A stretch of 14,725 bases of DNA, taken from Nitrospira sp. UBA2083 (GTDB lineage Bacteria; Nitrospirota; Nitrospiria; Nitrospirales; Nitrospiraceae). The notes beneath the pieces were generated by a model. It was not told the DNA's origin and searched no databases. It worked only from the letters and a program-made list of their open reading frames with translations. Made by a program: the position numbers and the translations under genes. The DNA is taken from assembly GCA_002331625.1 (NCBI GenBank), contig DCZN01000023.1, positions 1-14,725 on the forward strand, in the 5' to 3' direction. Positions 1 to 6,424 of this stretch are shown in pieces (position 1 is the stretch's first letter; the number at the start of each line of letters is the position of its first letter).

Positions 1-492
1 CAGTTTACGCTCGGGTCTGAGCCGAACCCCTCTGGTAAATTCTTCATAGCTATGCTCTGGTGTGAGAGGCACAGTTGCAATGCCAAGCGAGTGCGGAGGA
101 GGAGAGCCCAGAATAGTGTGAGGAGGAACGTTTCGATTTACGACAGTTCCAGCCTTGATGACTGCGCCTTCCCCGATGTTAACATTTGGCAATATGACAC
201 AGTGAGGCCCTATAAAAACATTGTCACCAATCGTGACTTTTGAATCATTGGCAGGCTTTCGTGGACCCCAATAAAAATGAGTAAAGATGGAGGTTCGTAG
301 CCCTATGGTCGTGTTGTTGCCTATGGTCACATTGTCTGGATGGAGTTCATCAATATAAACCAGTTGCGAAATCCACACATTCTTTCCTATTCGAGCTCCA
401 CGCATCCTGTGTAGCCAAGGTCTTAAGCTAAATCCTCCAGGCGCGACAAACGCAAGCTTATGAAGTACGCGCGAAAGTAACTGAGAAAGCAT
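1..492 (-). CDS. LbH (hexapeptide-repeat) acyltransferase, WcaF-like, C-terminus cut by window edge
   Basis: Read on the minus strand from ATG at 492; 164 codons stay open to base 1, so the C-terminus lies outside the window. An in-frame TAG three codons upstream fixes this as the first possible start. The protein has the look of colanic-acid-type O-acetyltransferases: a WLHRMRG segment near residue 26, then hexapeptide turns (ARIGKNVWIS, NVTIGNNTTIG, KVTIGDNVFIGP, NVNIGEGAV) and the typical NVPPHTILGSPP loop near 121-132. Family knowledge: cytoplasmic trimeric enzymes moving acetyl or another acyl group from CoA or a carrier to a sugar hydroxyl or amine. It is clearly paralogous to the C-terminal domain of the ORF at 5450-6409, sharing WLHRMRG, VYI, NVTIGN, ILPNV, AGxVVxRxVPP and SYEEF/SYEQF. 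The donor and acceptor are not visible. It is the last leftward gene here, 88 bases after the DUF218 gene. Confidence 0.88.
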   Translation of the reverse strand, partial: MLSQLLSRVLHKLAFVAPGGFSLRPWLHRMRGARIGKNVWISQLVYIDELHPDNVTIGNNTTIGLRTSIFTHFYWGPRKPANDSKVTIGDNVFIGPHCVILPNVNIGEGAVIKAGTVVNRNVPPHTILGSPPPHSLGIATVPLTPEHSYEEFTRGVRLRPERKL

Positions 493-527
493 AAGATCCT
501 ACTAATCGAACTAGTTGTTGCTGTTGA

Positions 528-553
528 GCATTCCACGGAACGTCGAGGAATGC
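528..553. repeat. Perfect inverted repeat, 7-bp arms, in the gap before the LbH acyltransferase
   Basis: GCATTCC (528-534) pairs with GGAATGC (547-553) across a 12-base spacer that itself contains ACG-GAA-CGT. It lies between the stop of the DUF218 gene (581) and the start of the LbH acyltransferase (492). No T-run follows on either strand, so it is not a classic intrinsic terminator. It could be an RNA hairpin affecting downstream expression or a protein-binding palindrome. Confidence 0.5.
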
Positions 554-580
554 CCGTCACTGCCCCCCGATGAACACTGT

Positions 581-1216
581 CTAGCTGGTTGGCAACAAGA
601 GATCGTCGGACAGAGGCCACCATTTCGCATAGAAATAGCCAACCGTTTTCCGCAGAACCGTATAGATCCCTGTCACTGAGAACCACCATCGTTCGGGGTC
701 ATAAGCGGTCTCGGTGCCTGCGATCACGCCAACGGAAATACCTTCCCCCAATGCACGCTTAAATAATATCAGACTCTTTCTGGCATGTGTCCCAAGGGTA
801 AAGACATTGACGCCTTTAGGATGAACATTCGAGTGTGCAAGCCAGTGTTTGACGGCTAGCGCAGATGTATAGGTGCGATGCCCATTAACATTCGGAACTG
901 CGAGAACCTCAATGACATAGTCATCCACACCAAGTTTCCTCAGCTGTTCCGCAGCCAACTCAGCAGAGTCTTCCTGTATCGATTCCCTCTCCTGCCCTGG
1001 AGAAAGAACACCAACCGTCACCACAACGTCATATCTCCCACGTTTGAATTCCTCGGCTGCTTCCTGCATCGCCGCTGATTCCCTGACCCAGCCTTCGACG
1101 ACCAGCACATTTGCCTGAACAGGATCAGTGATCGCAAGGAAGTCATGTAGGACTGGGACAAACACCACCATCATCACTAAAGCAACAACGATCAATGCCG
1201 TAAATGTTCTATGCAT
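581..1216 (-). CDS. DUF218 / YdcF-SanA-like membrane-anchored protein
   Basis: 211 residues from ATG at 1216. A TTG two codons upstream is also open, but the ATG has GGTGA six bases before it and is preferred. Residues about 5-25 form one hydrophobic segment (FTALIVVALVMMVVFVPVL), an uncleaved anchor by look, leaving a soluble domain outside. That domain follows the DUF218 pattern: a first strand ANVLVVEGWV (36-44), a middle NGHRTYTSALAV (111-122) that in the family carries the conserved polar loop, and FTLGTHARKSLILFKRALG (139-157), matching the 'S..H..R....F' region. Family knowledge: ElyC/SanA/YdcF proteins affect envelope polysaccharide or lipid-carrier metabolism, and relatives sit in exopolysaccharide/exosortase loci. 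The biochemical reaction is unknown. The start of the domain is diverged (VVEGW rather than the usual VxLGGG), so the family call is good but not certain. Confidence 0.72.
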   Translation of the reverse strand: MHRTFTALIVVALVMMVVFVPVLHDFLAITDPVQANVLVVEGWVRESAAMQEAAEEFKRGRYDVVVTVGVLSPGQERESIQEDSAELAAEQLRKLGVDDYVIEVLAVPNVNGHRTYTSALAVKHWLAHSNVHPKGVNVFTLGTHARKSLILFKRALGEGISVGVIAGTETAYDPERWWFSVTGIYTVLRKTVGYFYAKWWPLSDDLLLPTS

Positions 1217-1220
1217 TGTC

Positions 1221-1255
1221 AATCACCGCTGTAGATCAGTCATGTAATGGTGATT
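1221..1255. repeat. Inverted repeat covering the DUF218 ribosome-binding region
   Basis: AATCACC (1221-1227) and GGTGATT (1249-1255) are perfect 7-base arms with a 21-base loop. On the minus-strand transcript the downstream arm, GGTGATT, contains the likely Shine-Dalgarno of the DUF218 gene (ATG at 1216), so the stem could hide it. Seen directly; the regulatory effect is inference. Confidence 0.4.
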
Positions 1256-1269
1256 CGGAACTCCTACCC

Positions 1270-1322
1270 TTCCCTTGATTCAGATACCCTGTTTAAGGAT
1301 GAGCAGGATGAAATCACGGGAA
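1270..1322. repeat. Imperfect inverted repeat, 11-base arms, between sugar transferase and DUF218 genes
   Basis: TTCCCTTGATT (1270-1280) and AATCACGGGAA (1312-1322) match as inverted arms at 10 of 11 positions. The 31-base loop holds a second short pair, CCTG / CAGG. The element fills much of the 133-base gap between the sugar transferase stop (1350) and the DUF218 start (1216). No T-run follows, so it is not a clear terminator. It could be an RNA structure that lowers readthrough, or a copy of a dispersed intergenic element; one window cannot tell. Confidence 0.45.
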
Positions 1323-1349
1323 GATCAGAGACTGACAATGTCTATGTTG

Positions 1350-2480
1350 TTAGCAGGCACCCTTGCCGGTGATCATCGCGGCTGGTGTTGCCAGCAGAAT
1401 TTTGATGTCGGACCACAGAGACATGGTTCTGGCGTACCGTAAGTCAAGGCGCACCATCTCGTCGAAGGTGGTTCGACTCCGACCTGCAACTTGCCACAGG
1501 CCGGTCATTCCTGGCCTGGCCTCCAACACGCGACCTCGGTGCCAGGGCTTGTATTGTTGCAACTCATACGGGAGCGGCGGCCGTGGTCCCACGAGCGACA
1601 TATCACCGACCAACACGTTCCAGAGCTGGGGCAACTCATCGAGACTTGTTCGTCGTAAAATTCGGCCGATGGACGTAATTCTGGGATCGTTCACCATTTT
1701 GAAAATAGGAGGCTTCCCTTGCGACTGTCCTTGATCACTGGCGGTGATGAACCAGCTCACATAGTCTTGATGCACTTGATGATCCGATTTGGCATGCATC
1801 GTTCTGAACTTGTACATCATGAAGGGCTTCATCAGATACCCGACCCGCATTTGCTTAAAAAAGACCGGTCCAGGCGATGACAGCTTAACAAATACAGCAA
1901 TCAAGGCGAATGCTGGCAATAGTAAGATTAGCAGCAGCGCACTGAATACGATGTCCATGCCTCGCTTAAGCATCTGAAAGTTTTGGATGGATGGCCTCTT
2001 CGTCAAGAGTTCAGGATACAGTAGTGGATCCATAGGACACATCTGGTCCTCGCTCGAGACAACCGGCTCTGGATACACACGGACTCTGATCGAGAGGTGT
2101 TGCCCAAGCTCCCCATCACCTTGGAATGCGATCGCGTTCCGAAATGTACCTTCAAGCCGATCACAGGTGTCCGTTAGCCCTGCGGGATCAATCTCGGGCA
2201 CGATCAGCCCAATGATCGACGACGGTTCAACCCAACCCAGAATATCGAGATCCGATGTAACCGCCGATAAAGCGTTGGCTACGCTAGTAGCCTCAGCTGC
2301 CTTCTGCTCACCAGACCTATTCGGAAGTCCGATCAATAACAGCACCATGGCTAGTCCAGAACGCTCCGTGCGCTTACGCTCTCTGGTAACTGCTTGTTTG
2401 AAGAGGCATTCGTCAAGCAGTAATGATTGTTGCTTTGTCATATCGCTGTCTTGGTGAGAAACTACCCCAATATTTTTCAT
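1350..2480 (-). CDS. Polyprenyl-phosphate sugar-1-phosphate transferase with N-terminal degenerate GGDEF-like domain
   Basis: 376 residues from ATG at 2480, with GGAG/AAGGG just upstream; a TTG at 2504 is a weaker alternative. Residues about 170-376 are a bacterial sugar transferase domain (WcaJ/WbaP/PglC type): a hydrophobic segment at 177-200, KFRTMHAKSD (224-233), NDPRITSIGRILRRTSLDELPQ (264-285), GDMSLVGPRPPLPYE (292-306) and ARPGMTGLWQVAGRS (321-335). Family role: moves a sugar-1-phosphate from a nucleotide sugar to undecaprenyl phosphate at the inner membrane, the first step of glycan assembly. The usual N-terminal four-helix/CoA-binding-like part of WcaJ is absent. Instead residues about 20-140 form a soluble domain (RERKRTERSG, then DLDILGWVEPSSIIGLIVPEI) that resembles a GGDEF fold without the GGDEF signature and is related to the protein at 3539-3991. 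The gene starts 26 bases after the oxidoreductase stop. Confidence 0.92.
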   Translation of the reverse strand: MKNIGVVSHQDSDMTKQQSLLLDECLFKQAVTRERKRTERSGLAMVLLLIGLPNRSGEQKAAEATSVANALSAVTSDLDILGWVEPSSIIGLIVPEIDPAGLTDTCDRLEGTFRNAIAFQGDGELGQHLSIRVRVYPEPVVSSEDQMCPMDPLLYPELLTKRPSIQNFQMLKRGMDIVFSALLLILLLPAFALIAVFVKLSSPGPVFFKQMRVGYLMKPFMMYKFRTMHAKSDHQVHQDYVSWFITASDQGQSQGKPPIFKMVNDPRITSIGRILRRTSLDELPQLWNVLVGDMSLVGPRPPLPYELQQYKPWHRGRVLEARPGMTGLWQVAGRSRTTFDEMVRLDLRYARTMSLWSDIKILLATPAAMITGKGAC

Positions 2481-2506
2481 CCATCCACCCTTCTCCGAGA
2501 ACAACT

Positions 2507-3508
2507 CTAGGCCAACACAATTTCCTTGTGCTGATTCAGAGACTGTTCAGCCGCCTCAAGAATGCGCACGACTCGCAGCCCAGCTCGCCCATCATTGATC
2601 GGTTTTATCCCCTTCATGACACAGTCCAAAAAGTAGCGCGTTTCCACCTTCAGTGCTTCAGTTTCTTCGATTTTTGGCGCATACATGTCACCAGTCCTGT
2701 AACTAACTAAGGCCGCATGCATCCCTGATTCGTTCCTAACGTCGGCACCCTTGTCATAGACACGGAGTTTTTCGGCCAGGTCGAGATCATTCCAGACCAG
2801 CATGCGTTTTTGGCCACCGACCAGCGTCGTGCGCATTTTGACGGGTGAGAGCCAATTGACATTGATGTGCGCCAAAACATTGTCGGGGAAATACACGGTG
2901 AGGTAAGCGATGTTTTCTAGACTGTTCACGTGGGCTCCGCCAGTGGCCACGACCAACTCGGGCTCGACTCCGATCAGGTAATCCATAATCGACAAGTCAT
3001 GCGGCGCAAGGTCCCACAGTACGTTGACATCATGCTGAAAGAGGCCCAAATTCACACGCGTCGAATCATAGTAGTAGAGGCGACCCAACGTGCCTTCATC
3101 GATGAGTTGCTTGATTTTTCGGACAACTCCAGTAAAGAGAAAGGTATGGTCGACCATGATCTGGAGTCCACGGCGCTCCGCCAGTTCAATCAATTCCTCA
3201 GCTTCGCCGGAGGTTGCAGTAAAAGGTTTCTCCACGAACACGTGTTTCCCGTTCTCAAGCGACTTCTTGGCTAGTTCGTAGTGATACGACACCGGTGTCA
3301 CGATCGCCACCGCATCGATGTCTGTGGCGAGAAGCACAGCATCCGGGTCAGTCGTCACACCGATGCCGGGATGAGCCGCCATGACACGAGTCAATGCTGC
3401 AGAGGACTTGTCGCAGACCGTGACGACTTTGCAGTCGTGATGCCCGATGAAATTTCTCACCACATTCGGGCCCCAATATCCATATCCGATGACACCGAGT
3501 CGTAACAT
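2507..3508 (-). CDS. Gfo/Idh/MocA family NAD(P)-dependent oxidoreductase
   Basis: 333 residues from ATG at 3508, with AAGGAG eight bases upstream. The N-terminal Rossmann fold shows GVIGYGYWGPN (5-15), TPVSYHYELA (71-80) and the family's catalytic EKP segment VEKPF (92-96, Lys94). The C-terminal domain carries LWDLAPHDLSIMDYL (164-178), where Asp166 and His170 match the conserved D...H pair of the active site. Length is normal for the family. Known members oxidise or reduce sugars and nucleotide sugars (WlbA oxidises UDP-GlcNAc uronate at C3), so a nucleotide-sugar modifying role fits the neighbours, but the substrate cannot be read from sequence. It lies 30 bases downstream of the small GGDEF-like gene and 26 bases upstream of the sugar transferase, so the three probably form one transcript. 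Confidence 0.92.
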   Translation of the reverse strand: MLRLGVIGYGYWGPNVVRNFIGHHDCKVVTVCDKSSAALTRVMAAHPGIGVTTDPDAVLLATDIDAVAIVTPVSYHYELAKKSLENGKHVFVEKPFTATSGEAEELIELAERRGLQIMVDHTFLFTGVVRKIKQLIDEGTLGRLYYYDSTRVNLGLFQHDVNVLWDLAPHDLSIMDYLIGVEPELVVATGGAHVNSLENIAYLTVYFPDNVLAHINVNWLSPVKMRTTLVGGQKRMLVWNDLDLAEKLRVYDKGADVRNESGMHAALVSYRTGDMYAPKIEETEALKVETRYFLDCVMKGIKPINDGRAGLRVVRILEAAEQSLNQHKEIVLA

Positions 3509-3538
3509 GGTTGCACTCCTTGAAAGATGTTATTGGAC

Positions 3539-3991
3539 CTAGACTTTGGAGACAGGAATCGAAGCAGGATGCGTGGAGGCACTGAATGTCGTGAGTTCAC
3601 CCAGCTCGAGCACACGTATTTGAAGGAACTGGTCACCCGTGGACATGAGGGCACCACATAAACGGTCGACCAAACGAGTCTCTAGATTAGTGCCATCTTT
3701 GACGACAGAATCTCGTAGTAGTGTTGTCATCAGAACTCCAATGATACGGCCTTGCCGATACCAACCAACGTAATCCGTGTCACGGGAGTTACGAGATAAT
3801 GCCCAGAGGATCTTGTCTGAAAGTTCTGCTCCTAGAGGTACGACCAACCCTTGCGCGTTGGTGCGATAGACGAGCAAGATCCGGCAAAGATGCCCCGATC
3901 GCTCGGAGCGCTTAGCCTCGTGGCAAATATGGCCATAGAAGCTCTCTTCTAAGTAAACTCTCCCCGGAGTGGGAATATTCTTGCACCTCAT
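3539..3991 (-). CDS. Stand-alone degenerate GGDEF-like domain protein, paralogue of the sugar transferase N-terminus
   Basis: 150 residues from ATG at 3991, with a strong AGGAGG four bases upstream. No signal peptide or membrane segment is seen. The protein lines up with residues 20-140 of the sugar transferase at 1350-2480: HEAKRSERSG (24-33) against RERKRTERSG, and ALSRNSRDTDYVGWYRQGRIIG (64-85) against ALSAVTSDLDILGWVEPSSIIG, both ending in a strand with IRV. The order (F-x-x-x-x-x-E-x-x-R helix, hydrophobic strand, long helix, D.D..GW, short strand) recalls a diguanylate cyclase GGDEF domain, but the GG(D/E)EF loop and the metal-binding aspartates are not there. I infer a non-catalytic regulatory or binding domain, possibly acting on or with the sugar transferase encoded two genes downstream. 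The fold assignment is by eye. Confidence 0.75.
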   Translation of the reverse strand: MRCKNIPTPGRVYLEESFYGHICHEAKRSERSGHLCRILLVYRTNAQGLVVPLGAELSDKILWALSRNSRDTDYVGWYRQGRIIGVLMTTLLRDSVVKDGTNLETRLVDRLCGALMSTGDQFLQIRVLELGELTTFSASTHPASIPVSKV

Positions 3992-4237
3992 CTAGCCTCC
4001 TAACAAAGGCCACCAGTTCGGCCATCAAGCACCTGAACCCGTGCCTATGCTGTCAAAGGTTACGAGAATTCTGATCACTGCCTGGGCAGCCTGACCTCAA
4101 GAGTGCCCGAGAACTAAGGACATGTGCGGGGTAACGGACGTACGTATCTATCGATTGCCGAAAGTATGGACCTATTGGGTGTGCGGAGACTGATATCTTG
4201 TGCGGGGAGCCACGGGATCCACTTATGGCCGTCTCAC
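3992..4237. other. Non-coding gap with three 9-base direct repeats
   Basis: This 246-base gap lies between the NodB-like gene ending at 4238 and the GGDEF-like gene starting at 3991. TGTGCGG(G/A)G occurs at 4123-4131, 4180-4188 and 4199-4207, so starts are 57 and 19 bases apart. No convincing sigma-70 or sigma-54 promoter and no T-tailed hairpin were found on the minus strand. It may hold the promoter of the 3991-to-1 gene group; the repeats are candidate regulator sites at best. Confidence 0.35.
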
Positions 4238-5224
4238 TTAGCTGCTCGGATGATTCGTATCCAGCACCAGCCGAGGTTTGAACTGCGCAGCGAAGGCCGC
4301 AACCTCACGTGGAAGGGCATACCAACAAGTATCACCATAGCGGCTAAGGACGTACTTGAGAAGCTGTTCATACAGATCCGCTGGATATTCCGATGCCTTC
4401 GGCCTTCCATCAAACGAAATGTAGTCTGGATGGACATTCACTAAGACCATGCCACCATGCGACGCCACCCAATCTAGCTTCTTCCTCCAGACATCGCTCG
4501 TTCTCTCCTTTAAAAGCACGAATAACGTTGAGTCCTGCGGAATGGTATAAGGCAATTCGATGTAACCCTTCGAGTTGGTGCCTTGAACCCAGAATGGGAA
4601 GATCGTTCCTGCGCCATCCGATTGCGGCTCAAACGGATCAGTATCAAACGTCGAAGCATCATAGAGAACGTTGAGGGCGTGAAGCCATTCCAGGTTATGA
4701 AACATGAAACCAGCTCGGAAGCCTGAGGCCTCCCATTTCTGTATATAGTGATTGATTATTTCTGCTTGCTCACGAAAGCTCTTCCCTGACCGATAGAGTG
4801 TTCCGTCATGATGCAGATCGTGTACACCGACCTCAAACCCTTCCTGTTCCAGAGCTGCTCGTAGACTGTCCGGTACACGATACTCCCCTTCCGGCACGAA
4901 GTTGAACGCTGCGCGGATGCCCAAGGCTTTGTCCAGATCGGCAAGCTTGCGGCACCGTGCTAGCCCACCTGCACCCTCGACATCATGGGTCACGACAAAA
5001 GCAAATCGCCTGCCGTTCGGCCACCCTGGCCAGCCATCTGGCAACCGAGCTGCAGAGGCCAAAATAGCCCAGGAGCCACTGAATTGCCTCCGCAGACGAT
5101 TTGCAAGCAGGCGTCGCACTCGTATCCTGATGGCCCAAGGCATGGCTGGCTTCAGAAAGTAGTATGCCTTCGTCATGTACGGTGCGATCTTGCCCCCAGC
5201 TTTACCCCACAAGTCCATATTCAT
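4238..5224 (-). CDS. NodB-fold polysaccharide deacetylase-like protein
   Basis: 328 residues from ATG at 5224 (AGGAGG is rather far upstream; a second ATG two codons on is equally possible). The NodB barrel signals are recognisable: strand plus THDVEG (79-84, the motif-1 acidic pair), GVHDLHHDG (133-141, supplying the metal histidines), FRAGFMF (169-175, motif 3 Arg), and VNVHPDYIS (262-270, motif 5 His). The first 65 residues are basic and helical without a clear signal peptide. Family role: removal of N- or O-acetyl groups from sugar polymers or precursors, metal dependent. Motif 1 is HDVE rather than the NodB FDDG, so the exact chemistry may differ. The protein shares WP-x-G-(K/R)-R and HDV with the larger NodB-like protein at 8609-9943 and probably acts on the same glycan. 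It starts 225 bases after the acyltransferase ORF, behind a hairpin, so it may have its own promoter. Confidence 0.82.
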   Translation of the reverse strand: MNMDLWGKAGGKIAPYMTKAYYFLKPAMPWAIRIRVRRLLANRLRRQFSGSWAILASAARLPDGWPGWPNGRRFAFVVTHDVEGAGGLARCRKLADLDKALGIRAAFNFVPEGEYRVPDSLRAALEQEGFEVGVHDLHHDGTLYRSGKSFREQAEIINHYIQKWEASGFRAGFMFHNLEWLHALNVLYDASTFDTDPFEPQSDGAGTIFPFWVQGTNSKGYIELPYTIPQDSTLFVLLKERTSDVWRKKLDWVASHGGMVLVNVHPDYISFDGRPKASEYPADLYEQLLKYVLSRYGDTCWYALPREVAAFAAQFKPRLVLDTNHPSS

Positions 5225-5420
5225 GGCGACCTACGTGCCTCCTCGCCTTATCCCGCCCCAGAAGCCTCTGCCCATGCCATTCCTAAACGTAGACTTATAC
5301 GGCAAGGTCAGTCTGCTTTCTTGAGAAGCTCCTCTCTTACACTATTGCTGAAGAGGCTCTAAGACAGGCATTCGGCATCGAAACCGATTTCCGTCACAAC
5401 TAAATGAGGAATTCAGTAAC

Positions 5421-5448
5421 CGACTCCGGAAAAGAATACCGGGAGTCG
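5421..5448 (-). terminator. Hairpin just downstream of the carrier/acyltransferase ORF, possible terminator
   Basis: CGACTCCGG (5421-5429) and CCGGGAGTCG (5439-5448) form a stem of seven perfect pairs plus GG/CC with one extra G, around a 9-base loop. It begins two bases after the TAA stop (5450-5452) of the leftward ORF. There is no clear U-tract on the minus-strand side, so it may be a weak intrinsic terminator or a 3'-end stabilising hairpin. Its position at the end of the 10847-5450 group supports a transcript boundary. Confidence 0.5.
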
Positions 5449-5449
5449 A

Positions 5450-6409
5450 TTATCGAACTAGAGGAGTGAGGCTGCGGACAAACTGCTCATACGAAACACC
5501 CCCTCCCAATGATACGCCGCAACAGGCAATCGGTTCGGCAGGATTTCCCCTAGCAAGAGTCTGTGGGGGGACAGACCTTGAAACCACACTCCCTGCGCTC
5601 ACAACTGCGCCTTTTCCTATCGTCACGTTCGGTAGGATAATTACCCCCGGCCCTATATACACATCATCCTCGATCCGCACCGTGTGCACACCGTTCGCTC
5701 TTGCCTCCGCAGTAAGATCACGAAGATGACCGATAACGATAGTGCGCATTCCAATGGTCACGTTGTTGCCGATGTAGACCAGTTGCGGGTAGGCAGTCTC
5801 TATGAGCGCGGACAGCCCTATGGACACATTGCGTCCGATCACAACTCCTCGCATACGATGAAGCCACACCCGGGTAGTCGTATATCCAGGAACATATAAA
5901 GCTATCAGCTGGAGGACACGATTCTTGAAGCCGTTCCAGAATGAATCCTTGATTGATGCCGAAGTCTGTTTCGTTGCTTGACTCGGGCCCGCGAAATCTT
6001 TGATTTGATCACCACCCTGAACCAACTTCGCTAGTGTCTCTATCGTTGGCGACTTAAGGAAATCATCCAGGGAAATCTTTGCGTGAAATCGCTTCTCGAT
6101 TTCAGCCAGTAAGACCACGGTCAAAAGTGAATCTCCCCCAACCGTGTAGAAACTGTCACGAATACCTACTTGCTTGAGATTGAGCAATTCCTTCCAGATC
6201 TCGGCCAGCAATTGTTCACGGCTATCTTGAGGAGAAAGAAAATTTTTCTCCTGTTTCGCGATCAGCACATGCGCCAACTTCTCTGCCAGCCCAATCCGTT
6301 GAAGTTTTCCTGTGGGGCCCTTTGGGATTTCGTCCACGATCACGACCTGACTAGGAACTTTGTAGTCAACCAGCTTACTGGCTGCGAAGTTGCGAATGTC
6401 CGATTCCAT
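5450..6409 (-). CDS. C-terminal part of an AMP-forming ligase + acyl carrier domain + LbH acyltransferase
   Basis: 319 residues from ATG at 6409. Residues 1-45 are the end of an adenylate-forming enzyme, including VDEIPKGPTGKLQR (25-38) whose Lys35 is the A10 catalytic lysine. Residues about 60-132 are a carrier (ACP/PCP) domain with DSFYTVGGDSLL (85-96), Ser94 being the phosphopantetheine site. Residues about 160-319 are an LbH acyltransferase (WLHRMRG, NVTIGMRTIVIGH, RIEDDVYIGPGVIILP, SVPPQTLARGNP). So one polypeptide carries the activation lysine, an arm for the acyl group and an enzyme that can pass it on. It is in the same frame as the ligase ORF at 6422-7831, separated by TAA and four codons (Gly-Ala-Asn-Val). 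It could be translated alone by reinitiation (AAGG about 11 bases before the ATG), but then it lacks the adenylation core. Confidence 0.85.
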   Translation of the reverse strand: MESDIRNFAASKLVDYKVPSQVVIVDEIPKGPTGKLQRIGLAEKLAHVLIAKQEKNFLSPQDSREQLLAEIWKELLNLKQVGIRDSFYTVGGDSLLTVVLLAEIEKRFHAKISLDDFLKSPTIETLAKLVQGGDQIKDFAGPSQATKQTSASIKDSFWNGFKNRVLQLIALYVPGYTTTRVWLHRMRGVVIGRNVSIGLSALIETAYPQLVYIGNNVTIGMRTIVIGHLRDLTAEARANGVHTVRIEDDVYIGPGVIILPNVTIGKGAVVSAGSVVSRSVPPQTLARGNPAEPIACCGVSLGGGVSYEQFVRSLTPLVR

Positions 6410-6421
6410 AACGTTGGCGCC

Positions 6422-6424
6422 TTA
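6422..6424 (-). other. In-frame TAA splitting a ligase-carrier-acyltransferase protein
   Basis: The TAA at 6424-6422 is followed, without any frame change, by GGC GCC AAC GTT ATG. Reading through joins 469 and 319 residues into one 793-codon frame with intact ligase, carrier and LbH domains. Related ligases, as I remember them, carry Glu-Gly at this place, so GAA to TAA is the simplest one-base explanation. It may be a true nonsense mutation, a sequencing error, or a programmed or tolerated split. Confidence 0.8.

Noticed and set aside
3539..3991. Active diguanylate cyclase
   Set aside because: No GG(D/E)EF loop and no metal-binding aspartate pattern; the position is occupied by GWYRQGRIIG.
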